A stretch of 64,000 nucleotides of DNA, taken from positions 238,363 to 302,362 of the forward strand of contig NZ_AZDV01000028.1 of NCBI RefSeq assembly GCF_001434835.1. The letters are read 5' to 3'. Below the pieces are notes generated by a model. That model did no database searches, was not told the DNA's origin, and was given only the letters and a program-made list of their open reading frames with translations. The DNA comes from Levilactobacillus acidifarinae DSM 19394 = JCM 15949. GTDB lineage: Bacteria; Bacillota; Bacilli; Lactobacillales; Lactobacillaceae. Both the position numbers and the translations under genes were made by a program. Positions 26,617 to 35,066 of the stretch are shown piece by piece (the stretch's first letter is position 1; each line of letters starts with the position of its first letter).

Positions 26617-27498
26617 CTATAGTTTAACCAAGTCCCGATAATCCCGTGCCCAGGCTAGCCCCATGGCGCCGTCACCCACATGGACCCCAAAGCTGGGGCC
26701 AATCAAGGCCGCGTCAAACGTGACCTGGGGGAAGCGATCGTGAGCCGCCATCAACCACTGTTCCGTGGTCTCCGGTTGATCGGCGTTAAGAATCGTGGCC
26801 TTAACCGGGGGACTCTGGTTGAGGTCGGGCGCCATTAAATCTAATAAATCGCCCAACGCACTCTTCAACCGCAGGGTACTCCCGGCAAACCGAATCTTAC
26901 CGGAGTCCTCAAAGACCAGTAACGGCTTCCCCGCTAGTAGCGGGGCGTTCCCCGGCCCGTGACCCGGATTGATCTCCCCCGTATGTAACAGGGGCCTAAT
27001 CGAATCGACCACAAACCCGGTATGCGCCGTCTGCCGTAGCGTGGCTAACCGGTCCAGAATCGTTGCGACCGGGACGTCTTGGGCGATCAACGCCGCGGCT
27101 AACCGGACCTGGTCGCCCATTCCCGTAAGGATCGTTCGGGAGTCCCACGGCCAAACCTTGACACTCTTGATATTTTCAACGTAGGCGCCCAACGTATTCA
27201 TGAACCCCGACAACCCACTGGTCGGCCCAATCACGATCACGTCCGTCACCCCCTGGTGGGCTAATTGGTCACAGGTGGTGTGAACCGTCTGCATCGAAAT
27301 TTGTGGGGCGGTCGGCACCATCTTCCGGGGCTTACTCAAGCGTAATAGCCGGTAATAATCGGCCGGACTTAAATCCTGATATTCATGATACTGGCGGTTC
27401 CCAAACATAATGGGCGCCGCGAGCAGGGTAATCCCCCTAATCTCGGTCTCCTGGGGGGTAATCCCCGCCGACGTATCCGTCACAATGGCAATCTTCAC
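26617..27498 (-). CDS. DegV-family fatty-acid-binding protein
   Basis: 293 aa cytosolic DegV/FakB-type protein, expected to present fatty acids to a fatty-acid kinase. N-terminal KIAIVTDTSAGI matches the TDS-type signature, GPTSGLSGFMN carries the ligand-binding SGL(S)G-like motif, and the C-terminal domain has a late GPSFGVHVGDGAMGLAW segment. GTG start behind GGGAG; upstream extended -10 TGGTATACT on the minus strand. The ligand is inferred from the family only. Confidence 0.88.
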   Translation of the reverse strand: MKIAIVTDTSAGITPQETEIRGITLLAAPIMFGNRQYHEYQDLSPADYYRLLRLSKPRKMVPTAPQISMQTVHTTCDQLAHQGVTDVIVIGPTSGLSGFMNTLGAYVENIKSVKVWPWDSRTILTGMGDQVRLAAALIAQDVPVATILDRLATLRQTAHTGFVVDSIRPLLHTGEINPGHGPGNAPLLAGKPLLVFEDSGKIRFAGSTLRLKSALGDLLDLMAPDLNQSPPVKATILNADQPETTEQWLMAAHDRFPQVTFDAALIGPSFGVHVGDGAMGLAWARDYRDLVKL

Positions 27499-27660
27499 GA
27501 CGGCATCTCCCTTGCTTTCGTTGGCGTTACGGCGGTAAATTGCCGCAATCCGTTCCTAAAGTTAATTATGTTTCAGTATACCATGTCCTTGCCTCAGCAC
27601 CAGCCGTTTTTCATGGGGTGATTGCGGAAATCCGATTGCTGAAAAACCGCTAAAAGATAG

Positions 27661-27689
27661 TTGACGTCCGTGTGGCAATGCCGTACACT
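27661..27689 (+). promoter_or_regulatory. Promoter of the TrpXYZ-type operon
   Basis: -35 TTGACG (27661-27666), exact 17-base spacer, -10 TACACT (27684-27689). The predicted start near 27696 gives a leader of about 270 nt. Confidence 0.8.
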
Positions 27690-27724
27690 AAATTTATTCA
27701 GAATACGGAAAGAAGGAAAGTTAT

Positions 27725-27772
27725 ATGCAAATGTCTAAGATGACCTTAAATGGACGTTGGCAAAGCCGGTAA
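27725..27772 (+). CDS. Leader peptide with a single Trp codon (attenuator ORF)
   Basis: Short ORF MQMSKMTLNGRWQSR followed by TAA. It has its own ribosome site AAGGA seven bases upstream and lies about 30 nt after the predicted transcript start. Trp codon TGG is codon 12, three sense codons before the stop. Downstream are alternative hairpins and a strong terminator, then an ABC transporter of the TrpX type. The stop-proximal codons AGC CGG form one arm of a pairing with CCGGCT at 27831-27836, so ribosome position can control folding. I read it as a tryptophan-sensing attenuator peptide. Confidence 0.65.
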   Translation: MQMSKMTLNGRWQSR

Positions 27773-27928
27773 TCAAGTCGTCATCACTGTAGATGCGACT
27801 TGAGCTCACAGAGTGCTCTTCGCATCTGCGCCGGCTAACTTTCTGATGGAAAGGGTCTGCACGGATGAATTATCCGCCAGCGGCCCATTAATTTTTGGGG
27901 TACCCGCTGCGGCTGGGTGCCCTTTTTT
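27764..27928 (+). promoter_or_regulatory. Attenuator: mutually exclusive hairpins and terminator before trpX-like gene
   Basis: Hairpin A: TCAAGTCG (27773-27780) with CGACTTGA (27796-27803). Hairpin B: AGATGCGA (27791-27798) with TCGCATCT (27820-27827). They share CGA and cannot coexist. Outer pairing AGCCGG (27764-27769)/CCGGCT (27831-27836) overlaps the end of the leader ORF. CGGAT/ATCCG (27862-27876) follows. The terminator is GGGTACCCGC / GCTGGGTGCCC with six T (27897-27928). GCCAGCGG just before it can pair into the terminator's left arm as an antiterminator. No T-box motif is present. Confidence 0.6.
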
Positions 27929-27968
27929 AGTCGGAAAAGTCAACTTTCACGAAGCGAGGTTTATCAGG

Positions 27969-28964
27969 ATGAAACGGTTATACGGATTAATTGCTATTTT
28001 ACTCATTTTTCTGGGATTCGCCTTCGTTAAGGAGAATCATCAACAAAGTGCCCAAAAAACGGGCACGCCAACCGTGGGGATCTTACAGCTCCTCTCCCAC
28101 CCGGCACTCGATGCCATCCACAAGGGCATCATTCACGGGTTAGCCGAAGAAGGCTACCACGTGAATAAGAACATCAAGATCGACTTTCAAAATGCCCAAA
28201 ACGACCAAAGCAACCTTAAGACCATGAGTGCGCGATTCGTCAACGAACACGCCAACGTCATGATTGGGATTGCCACACCGGCCGCCCAAGCGTTAGCCAA
28301 CGCCTCCAGCACCACGCCGGTCGTCCTCGGTGCCATCACCGATCCTAAGGGCGCCGACCTGGTCAAGAGTAACACCCGGCCGGGCACCAACGTCACCGGG
28401 GTCTCCGACCAGGCACCCCTAAAGGCCCAACTAAAATTGATTCAAAAAATCATGCCGAACATGAAGACGCTAGGCATCATCTACACGTCGTCCGACGATT
28501 CGGCCACGGCCCAATACCACCAATTCGCGGCCATTTGTAAACAAGAACACGTCAAGCTCAAGGCCTACTCCATCGCCAACACCAACGACTTGAACCAGGT
28601 CGCTCAGCAGATGGTTTCGCAGGTCGACGCCGTCTACGTACCGACCGACAACACCGTGGCTAGTGCCATGCAAACGTTGGTCGCCACGGCCAACGCCAAG
28701 AAAGTGCCCGTGTTCCCAGCCGTGGATACTATGGTCAAGGCGGGCGGCCTCGCCACGCTCAGTATCAACCAGTACAAGCTGGGCGTCGAAACCGGGAAAA
28801 TGACCGCCGCCATCCTGCGGGGTAAGAACCCGGCCACCACGCCAATTCACTTTGAACGCCGCGGGGAAATGACCATCAATTTAGCCGCCGCTAAGAAACT
28901 GGGAATCACGCTTCCTAGCGACGTCGTCAAGGAAGCCCAACAACACGGGGAGGTCTTTAAATGA
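27969..28964 (+). CDS. trpX: ABC transporter substrate-binding protein, TrpX type
   Basis: 331 aa exported binding protein of the ABC_sub_bind (DUF534) family, used in lactobacilli and streptococci for tryptophan-type uptake. N-terminal hydrophobic anchor (about 5-19), without a lipobox Cys. Domain segments are VGILQLLSHPALDAIHKGI, NDQSNLKTMS, GAITDPKGADLV and GVSDQAPLK. The frame extends 52 codons upstream through the terminator, but the ATG at 27969 gives a proper signal segment and follows GAGG. It overlaps the permease gene (ATGA, 28961-28964). Tryptophan specificity is supported by the leader peptide, not by the protein alone. Confidence 0.85.
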   Translation: MKRLYGLIAILLIFLGFAFVKENHQQSAQKTGTPTVGILQLLSHPALDAIHKGIIHGLAEEGYHVNKNIKIDFQNAQNDQSNLKTMSARFVNEHANVMIGIATPAAQALANASSTTPVVLGAITDPKGADLVKSNTRPGTNVTGVSDQAPLKAQLKLIQKIMPNMKTLGIIYTSSDDSATAQYHQFAAICKQEHVKLKAYSIANTNDLNQVAQQMVSQVDAVYVPTDNTVASAMQTLVATANAKKVPVFPAVDTMVKAGGLATLSINQYKLGVETGKMTAAILRGKNPATTPIHFERRGEMTINLAAAKKLGITLPSDVVKEAQQHGEVFK

Positions 28965-29860
28965 GTTTAATGGTATCTGCAATCGGACAAGGCCTGCTTT
29001 GGGCCGTCCTCGGGGTGGGGTTATTCCTCACCTTTAGAATTCTAGATTTTGCCGACATGACGGTTGAAGGCACCTTCCCGCTGGGCGCGGCCACCTGTGT
29101 CGCCGCCATCAGCAACGGGATGTCCCCCCTTGTCGCCACGTTACTGGCCTTTATCGTGGGTAGTCTGGCCGGTTTAATCACCGGTTTGCTCTACACCAAG
29201 GGTCACATCCCCATTCTGTTAGCTGGTATCTTGGTCATGACCGCCTGCTACTCCGTTAACCTACGGATCATGGGCCGGGCCAACGTGTCCCTACTGGGAA
29301 AAGCCACGCTCTTTAAGAACCACTTTCTGGAAGGATTGCCGCAATACTTTGACAGCGTCTTTTTAGGCACCCTGGTCATGGTCGTGGTCACCGGTATCGT
29401 GATCTACTTCCTACAAACCCAGTTGGGGCAAGGATTCATTGCCACCGGGGATAACCAAACCATGGCGCGTTCCCTAGGCATCAACACCGATAATATGAAA
29501 ATTATGGGTCTAATGGTCTCTAACGGACTGATTGCCTTCGGGGGCGCCCTGGTCGCCCAAAACAACGGCTACGCCGACGTCAACATGGGAATCGGGATCA
29601 TCGTGATTGCCCTGGCCTCCATCATCATCGGAGAAGTCGCGTTTGGCGATTTAACGCTAAACCAACGGTTAGTTGCCGTGACGCTCGGGAGTATTCTTTA
29701 CCGGTTCGTCTTACTGATCGTTCTGAAGTTAGGTTTCAACGCCAACGACTTGAACCTGTTATCCGCCATCGTCTTAGCCCTGTGCATGATGCTACCGGTC
29801 TTCAAACAGGCCTTCAACTTCAAGCACATTTTGAAACGGGGGTTAGATACTAATGACTAA
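28961..29860 (+). CDS. trpY: ABC transporter permease, TrpY type
   Basis: 299 aa permease with about nine membrane helices, of the branched-chain/ribose permease fold (LLWAVLGVGLFLTFRILDFADMTVEG start, GVALVAQNNGYADVNMGIG-like segment at about 195). Translationally coupled to trpX by a four-base overlap and overlapping the ATPase gene by eight bases. It should form the homodimeric channel of this importer. Confidence 0.85.
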   Translation: MSLMVSAIGQGLLWAVLGVGLFLTFRILDFADMTVEGTFPLGAATCVAAISNGMSPLVATLLAFIVGSLAGLITGLLYTKGHIPILLAGILVMTACYSVNLRIMGRANVSLLGKATLFKNHFLEGLPQYFDSVFLGTLVMVVVTGIVIYFLQTQLGQGFIATGDNQTMARSLGINTDNMKIMGLMVSNGLIAFGGALVAQNNGYADVNMGIGIIVIALASIIIGEVAFGDLTLNQRLVAVTLGSILYRFVLLIVLKLGFNANDLNLLSAIVLALCMMLPVFKQAFNFKHILKRGLDTND

Positions 29861-30623
29861 ACCATTACTCCAACTTAAAGACGTGGTGCTCAAGGTGAAC
29901 CGCCACACGCCCGAAGAAATTAAGATTCTCGATCACCTCAACCTGACCATCAACGCCGGGGACTTCATCACGGTATTGGGGTCCAACGGGGCCGGAAAAT
30001 CCACCCTGTTCAACGCCATCGGGGGTGACCTCACGATCGATAGCGGTCAGATCCTGCTCAACGGCCGCGACATCGCTCACGATTCCGTGGAAAAGCGCAC
30101 CCGCTTTCTCAGTCGGGTCTTTCAGGATCCCAAGTTGGGTACCGCCCCGCGGATGACCGTGGCCGAAAACCTCCTGTTGGCCGAACGTCGGGGCCAACGC
30201 CGGGGCCTACTTCCACGCCGGTTGAACAAACAGCTGGCCCACTTCAAGAAAATCACGGCGACCATGCATAACGGCCTGGATCAGCGTCTGACCACCGCCA
30301 CGGGGAACCTCTCCGGGGGGCAACGCCAAGCGCTAAGCTTCTTGATGGCCACGTTAAAGCGCCCTGAACTATTGTTGCTGGACGAACACACCGCCGCGCT
30401 GGACCCGCAAACCAGTCAAGACTTGATGCACCTGACCAACGAGCGGGTCCAGGACCAAAACCTGACCTGCCTGATGATCACCCACCACCTCGAAGACGCC
30501 CTGACCTATGGCAACCGCCTGATTGTCCTGCACCACGGCCAGGTGACCTTTGACGTCGCCGGAGCCGAAAAAGCCGCGTTGACCACCGAAAAGCTCTACA
30601 GTTTCTTCGCGGAAATTGAATAA
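29853..30623 (+). CDS. trpZ: ABC transporter ATP-binding protein, TrpZ type
   Basis: 256 aa ABC ATPase with Walker A GSNGAGKST, signature LSGGQRQ, Walker B LLLLDEHTAALDP and switch His MITHHLEDA. The Walker B Glu-Pro pair is replaced by DEH rather than the usual DEP, as in other members of this transporter type. Last gene of the operon; a large inverted repeat follows at 30654-30706. Confidence 0.87.
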   Translation: MTKPLLQLKDVVLKVNRHTPEEIKILDHLNLTINAGDFITVLGSNGAGKSTLFNAIGGDLTIDSGQILLNGRDIAHDSVEKRTRFLSRVFQDPKLGTAPRMTVAENLLLAERRGQRRGLLPRRLNKQLAHFKKITATMHNGLDQRLTTATGNLSGGQRQALSFLMATLKRPELLLLDEHTAALDPQTSQDLMHLTNERVQDQNLTCLMITHHLEDALTYGNRLIVLHHGQVTFDVAGAEKAALTTEKLYSFFAEIE

Positions 30624-30653
30624 CTTAGGCTCACTAAAAAAACTTCCAATAAA

Positions 30654-30706
30654 TAACACCCCCCAGGGGCCTTCGCCATTTTCGCGAGAGTCCCTGGGGG
30701 GTGTTG
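30654..30706. repeat. Large inverted repeat between convergent genes
   Basis: AACACCCCCCAGGG and CCCTGGGGGGTGTT face each other around a 24-base centre that includes TTCGCC. The stem is very stable but neither side has a T-run, so it may be a factor-independent stop of unusual form or a transcript-stabilising structure. Confidence 0.6.
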
Positions 30707-30747
30707 ACGTTAGGAGACCCATTTAAGGGTTCCCGTTAAGTCATCGT

Positions 30748-31614
30748 TTATTTATTCTCGTAAATCTTAATCAACCCCTGCGTGCCGTCATCGCCCAACC
30801 CACAGTCGTCAACCATGGTTTCGTAGAGTTGCTTCGCTTGCTGGGTCGCCGGTAGGTCCAAGTGCATCTGGTCGGCTTCCCGGAGCGCAATTCGTAAGTC
30901 TTTTAAGAAATGCTTCGCAAAGAAGCCCGGGGTGTAATCGTTCTTTAGGATCCGGGGCACGTAATTATCCATGCTCCAATTGTCGGCCCCCCCACTACTT
31001 AGCGTGGCTAAGACCTGGGGTAAGTCGAGACCGGCCGCCTTAGCATAAACCAGCATTTCGGTCAGCCCGGTCATGGTCCCCGCAATCATAATCTGGTTGG
31101 CCATCTTGGCGTGTTGGCCCTTGCCGGCCGCACCAAAGTAGTTCACGCGTTGACCAATTTGGCCAAACACGGGTTTTAACTGGTCGTAAGCGTCTTGATC
31201 GCCGCCGACCATCACGGTCAACGTGGCGTTCTTCGCGCCCACATCCCCACCGGAAACCGGTGCGTCTAACGCCCGGAGTCCCAGATGATGGGCGACTGCC
31301 GTCAAGTCTACGGCCAGAGCCGGCGTACTGGTGGTCATGTCCACTACAATACTACCGGGCTTAGCCCCCGCAAAGATGCCTTCAGCGCGCGAATACACAT
31401 CCTTAACGTCCTGAGGAAAGCCAACCATGGTGATAATCACCGTCGATTGGGCGGCTACGGCTTGCGGTGAGTCCGCCCAGGTGGCCCCCGCCGCCAGAAC
31501 GGTTTGCGCGTGCGCCTTAGTCCGGTTATAAACCACGACCTGGTGCCCCGCTTTCAATAGATTTTGAATGATGCCAGTACCCATGACACCCGTCCCGATA
31601 AATCCAATTTGCAT
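30748..31614 (-). CDS. 3-hydroxyisobutyrate dehydrogenase-family oxidoreductase
   Basis: 288 aa beta-hydroxyacid dehydrogenase. N-terminal Rossmann motif GFIGTGVMGTGI with NRTKAH (suggesting NADP preference), the substrate motif DAPVSGGDVGAKNATLTVMVGG at about 117-138, and the catalytic Lys in GKGQHAKMANQ. Acts on a small hydroxyacid (tartronate semialdehyde, hydroxyisobutyrate or similar); which one cannot be told. SD AAGGGGG; single gene. Confidence 0.9.
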   Translation of the reverse strand: MQIGFIGTGVMGTGIIQNLLKAGHQVVVYNRTKAHAQTVLAAGATWADSPQAVAAQSTVIITMVGFPQDVKDVYSRAEGIFAGAKPGSIVVDMTTSTPALAVDLTAVAHHLGLRALDAPVSGGDVGAKNATLTVMVGGDQDAYDQLKPVFGQIGQRVNYFGAAGKGQHAKMANQIMIAGTMTGLTEMLVYAKAAGLDLPQVLATLSSGGADNWSMDNYVPRILKNDYTPGFFAKHFLKDLRIALREADQMHLDLPATQQAKQLYETMVDDCGLGDDGTQGLIKIYENK

Positions 31615-31855
31615 TTCACTAACCCCCTTGGTTGTGATTAGCCCTATCGTACCACGAAACCCCTATAAGGGGTCAGCAACGCGCCCCTCTGGTTCATTAC
31701 CCCCGACCACCGTGACGCCCCCACACGAAAAAAGTGAGTGCCCCCTTCAGCAATCTAAGTTTCTTCTAAACCAACTCTCAAATCATTTTCAAGTTAACTT
31801 TGCGTAACCCTGGGATTGAAACGTGGGCTAACCGGCAGTTGGTGCCGCTTAATTC

Positions 31856-31898
31856 AAAAGCGACAATTATTCCAAAACCAGGAATAATTGTCGCTTTT
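31856..31898. terminator. Bidirectional terminator in the 31.6-31.9 kb gap
   Basis: Perfect 18-base stem AAAAGCGACAATTATTCC / GGAATAATTGTCGCTTTT with a 7-base loop, downstream of terC on the minus strand. The rest of the 333-base gap shows no gene. Confidence 0.85.
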
Positions 31899-31947
31899 AC
31901 GTTAACGTTCGAAGGCTAAACGCCATTGGACCCACGTTACTCAATCA

Positions 31948-32715
31948 TTAGTCTTTTTTAGATTCGGCCGGTTTCTGTGCACCTCGCCGTTGCCGAATCA
32001 CGTGAATCAGCAGCGTCACAATGATGGCTCCGACCACAATCAACCCAAATACCGCCGCCGGAATCTCGATATCGATGGCCGGGATCGACAGAAACAACTT
32101 CAGCGCGATGATCCCAATCAGAATGTAAGCCATGGGTTCCAACTCGGGAATCCGTTGCATCAACTTCATGATGATCTCGGCAACCCCCCGCATCGCCAAG
32201 ATTCCGATCATGCCCCCAATCAGGACAATCACGGGATTGTTGGAAATCGCCAACGATGCCAGGACCGAATCCACGGAGAAGACAATATCCATTAATTCAA
32301 TCTGAATCACAACGGACCAGAACAACGAAAACACCCGGTGTTTCTTGTCTGTGACCAATTTACGCGTGTGCTTCACGCGGGTTCGGGTAAAGAATTGAAA
32401 GACCAGATAGGCCAGATACAGTGACCCCAAGACCTTAATCTCCCAGAAATGAATCAAATAGGTCCCCAACCCAATGATGATGAACCGAAAAACGTAGGCT
32501 CCCCAAATTCCGTAAAACAGCGATTTCTCGCGCAATTCCTGCGTCGGTAATGATTGCGTTTGGGCGGCCAAAACCACCGCATTATCGACGGACAACAGGC
32601 ATTCGATCAGCACCAACGAAAAAATAATCAGCCAATCGTTACCCGTTGTAATCACAGTTGCCCAGTTCTGCGGGTCAAAGAACGGCCCGTATAACTGACT
32701 TAGAAAATGTAACAC
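31948..32715 (-). CDS. TerC-family integral membrane protein
   Basis: 255 aa with about seven membrane helices. TerC signatures are IECLLSVDNAVVLAA (about 37-51) and ELMDIVFSVDSVLASLAIS (about 140-158), with the conserved Asp residues of both repeats. Family members export Mn2+ or help metallate exported proteins. GTG start at 32715 with GAGG and AAGGAG upstream. I looked for a yybP-ykoY manganese riboswitch before it and did not see one. Confidence 0.9.
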   Translation of the reverse strand: MLHFLSQLYGPFFDPQNWATVITTGNDWLIIFSLVLIECLLSVDNAVVLAAQTQSLPTQELREKSLFYGIWGAYVFRFIIIGLGTYLIHFWEIKVLGSLYLAYLVFQFFTRTRVKHTRKLVTDKKHRVFSLFWSVVIQIELMDIVFSVDSVLASLAISNNPVIVLIGGMIGILAMRGVAEIIMKLMQRIPELEPMAYILIGIIALKLFLSIPAIDIEIPAAVFGLIVVGAIIVTLLIHVIRQRRGAQKPAESKKD

Positions 32716-32942
32716 CGCATGCCTCAGCTCCTTTTTTATTGGGGCTATTTTACCATACCGACGGGCCGACTGGCGACTAACCCGCCAAATTTTTTTGCCG
32801 GCGGAGCCGCTCGTTGGTTAATTGACCTGAGTCATTCATCATTTAAATCGTTGAAAATGTTACCGAAACGCCATCATCTTGTTATTAATTCGCAACTAAA
32901 GCGCGTTACCATAAATGTATACTACCAATCAAAGGGGAATGG

Positions 32943-34265
32943 ATGGTTATTGTGAAAAAACTCATGTTAATTGCCGCTTCCGCACTTTTTGCGGGCGGCT
33001 TGCTACCCGTGGGCGCGGCTCACGCCAGTAGCTATTTGACAATTACGAACACCCAGAATACGGACTACAACGCCCGGTTCGTGAGTCAGTCGAAGCGTAA
33101 CGATGGGATCTACTACTACGGTCCCTATAAGACGCGGCGGTCGGCCACGACTAGGGACGCCAGTGGGAAAAACTGGCAACACCGGTTCGTACGGGTCAGC
33201 CAAACGGCCACGCTGTCTAACGGCGTGAAGTTCGTCAAGTTTTCGTGGTACGGCAAGACCATTGGCTGGGTCGACCAGCGAGCATTGCAGAAGTTCAGTC
33301 GAACCAGTAACGCCCAAGCCTTGCTGACTAACGCCCACTTTAAAGGGCGGGCCATTTTGTTTAACAACTACTCGACTAACGCCAGTCACGTCAGTGTAGG
33401 ATACGCTGACGCGACCAGCCAAACGGCCAACGCCACCAATACCCTCTACCCCATCGCCTCGTTACAAAAGGTGATGACGGGGGCCATCATCGAACAATTG
33501 GCTAGCAACAACAAGCTGTCAATGAACGATAAGTTAAGCAAGTTTTATCCCAGTGTGAAGTACAGCCAAAACATTACGATTCGACAATTGCTGGATCACC
33601 GTTCCGGCATCAACATGGCCGAAAGTACGCCGGGGTCCCTGCTTACCACCCAAGCGGCCCAAATCAACTACACGTTACAGCAGTTGAATTCGACCGGGAA
33701 ATCCAGCTTTAATTACACCAACGCTAACTACGCCTTACTCGCCGCCATCGCCTCGAAGGTGACCGGCCAGAGTTATGAAGACCTGGTTCAAAGCCGGATC
33801 ATCAAGCCGTTGGGGTTACAAAACACCTACGCATGGGATCAATTACCAACTTCTCAATTAGCGGCCAGCGGTTACACTTACGCGAACTGCAAGGACTACC
33901 AGAGCGCCAACGTTTCCCAAGCTTTAATGTCCTCATTGTTGGGTGCCGGTAACTACTACTCCACGCCGGAAGATTATGCGACCTTCCAACGGGGGCTACG
34001 CAACGGTAAGGTGTTAACCAAGGCGCAATACACCGATCTGGCGAACAACAATAAGTACACCTACGACGGTGGCATGTACCACTACAGTGGTGGGATGAAA
34101 CGCATCCGTGGGTCTTTGACCGGAGCCGGTTACGATACCGTGCTGTACGGGACTGAAGGCAACAAGTACGGCGCGATTCTCTTCGCCAACCAAAGTCCAA
34201 CCAAATCAATTAATACTTTGGCTCAGACGTTGTACAGTCTCGCCGAAAACTATAACGAAAATTAG
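32943..34265 (+). CDS. Secreted beta-lactamase-family serine hydrolase with SH3-like wall-binding module
   Basis: 440 aa exported protein: signal peptide ending AHA-S (about residue 29), and an SH3_8/GW-like module (about 30-120, HRFVRVSQTATLSNGVKFVKFSWYGKTIGWVD). A class C penicillin-binding/esterase domain follows, with SLQK (SxxK nucleophile), the YTN motif in FNYTNANYALL and a late glycine-rich region. Probably a D,D-peptidase or esterase at the cell wall. The SH3-like module resembles those of the two carboxypeptidases at 54.8-57.4 kb. SD AAAGGGG. Confidence 0.88.
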   Translation: MVIVKKLMLIAASALFAGGLLPVGAAHASSYLTITNTQNTDYNARFVSQSKRNDGIYYYGPYKTRRSATTRDASGKNWQHRFVRVSQTATLSNGVKFVKFSWYGKTIGWVDQRALQKFSRTSNAQALLTNAHFKGRAILFNNYSTNASHVSVGYADATSQTANATNTLYPIASLQKVMTGAIIEQLASNNKLSMNDKLSKFYPSVKYSQNITIRQLLDHRSGINMAESTPGSLLTTQAAQINYTLQQLNSTGKSSFNYTNANYALLAAIASKVTGQSYEDLVQSRIIKPLGLQNTYAWDQLPTSQLAASGYTYANCKDYQSANVSQALMSSLLGAGNYYSTPEDYATFQRGLRNGKVLTKAQYTDLANNNKYTYDGGMYHYSGGMKRIRGSLTGAGYDTVLYGTEGNKYGAILFANQSPTKSINTLAQTLYSLAENYNEN

Positions 34266-34269
34266 CGTT

Positions 34270-34317
34270 AAAAAGTAGGGGATCATCGCTAAGCTCAGCG
34301 ATGATCCCCTACTTTTT
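34270..34317. terminator. Bidirectional terminator between convergent hydrolase genes
   Basis: Perfect 21-base stem (AAAAAGTAGGGG... to ...CCCCTACTTTTT) with a five-base loop, one of the strongest hairpins in the window. Confidence 0.92.
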
Positions 34318-34322
34318 TGATT

Positions 34323-34946
34323 TTACGTGTCGTATTGATTCAAATTATACGTGGCAATCACGTTGGTCAACTTCTTAGCGTAATCCGGATCCGTGGCGTA
34401 ACCGTTAGTTTGTAACAGCTTCGCGGCCGTTTGATAATCCGTCACGGTTCCCTTAAAATAGTTTTGTTTCAACAACGCGTCGTGATCCAGGATAGCGTCC
34501 GTCAAGTTCGGATAATCGCGGAAAGCCGCCTTGACCTTGATTCGCTTATTGTTCACGTATTCGGCGGTCCAGAATTCCTTACTGCTGCCCTGATAAGCGC
34601 CCTTCACCCCAAACGGGTTATTGGCTTGCAAGAACAGTTGCGAGGTCCCCCAGCTGGACTCCAAGATGGCCTGGGCAATCACGATACTCGGCAACACCTG
34701 CCCATTTTGTTGGTAGACCCGAACCGCGGGGGCTGCCATTTTCTTGATAAATTGCTGCTGAGCGGCAGTTTCATTCGACGACGAGCTACTCGTGGTCTGG
34801 GTGACAAATCCGGATTCAATTTCTGTCTTTAATTTACTACGCACCAACAAGCCACCGCCGACAACCAATAGGACCATGACAAAGATCCAAGTGGCAAAGG
34901 CAGGGTGGCTATTTCGCTGATGACTTCTTCGACGTCGTTTTGGCAC
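34323..34946 (-). CDS. Membrane-anchored glucosaminidase/muramidase (GH73)
   Basis: 207 aa. A basic N-terminus (KRRRRSHQR), one membrane helix (about 18-36), then a GH73 peptidoglycan hydrolase domain with the catalytic Glu in AQAILESSWG and the NNPFGVKG and YATDPDYAKK motifs. It cleaves glycan strands in the cell wall. GTG start at 34946 is chosen because GGGGGG lies six bases upstream; the frame runs on 29 more codons over the promoter region (TTATAATAGG). Confidence 0.9.
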   Translation of the reverse strand: MPKRRRRSHQRNSHPAFATWIFVMVLLVVGGGLLVRSKLKTEIESGFVTQTTSSSSSNETAAQQQFIKKMAAPAVRVYQQNGQVLPSIVIAQAILESSWGTSQLFLQANNPFGVKGAYQGSSKEFWTAEYVNNKRIKVKAAFRDYPNLTDAILDHDALLKQNYFKGTVTDYQTAAKLLQTNGYATDPDYAKKLTNVIATYNLNQYDT

Positions 34947-35066
34947 CCGTGTCCCCCCAATTTCCGTTATAATTGGTCCTATTATAACCACCTTTACCGT
35001 CAGGGGAAACGACTTTGATGCAGGCCACAACAAAACTTAATCTTTTCTCGAAAGGAGGCCGGCCAC

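Noticed and set aside
27764-27928. T-box riboswitch in front of trpX
   Set aside because: No TGGNACCGCG-type T-box sequence precedes the terminator; the leader-peptide model fits better.
27813-27968. N-terminal extension of the TrpX-type protein (52 extra codons, read as MLFASAP...)
   Set aside because: It runs through the attenuator hairpins and terminator, has no ribosome site, and would bury the signal peptide. The ATG at 27969 is the start.
32716-32820. Manganese (yybP-ykoY) riboswitch upstream of terC
   Set aside because: The short upstream region lacks the conserved paired loops, and there is not enough room between the start and the AT-rich gap.
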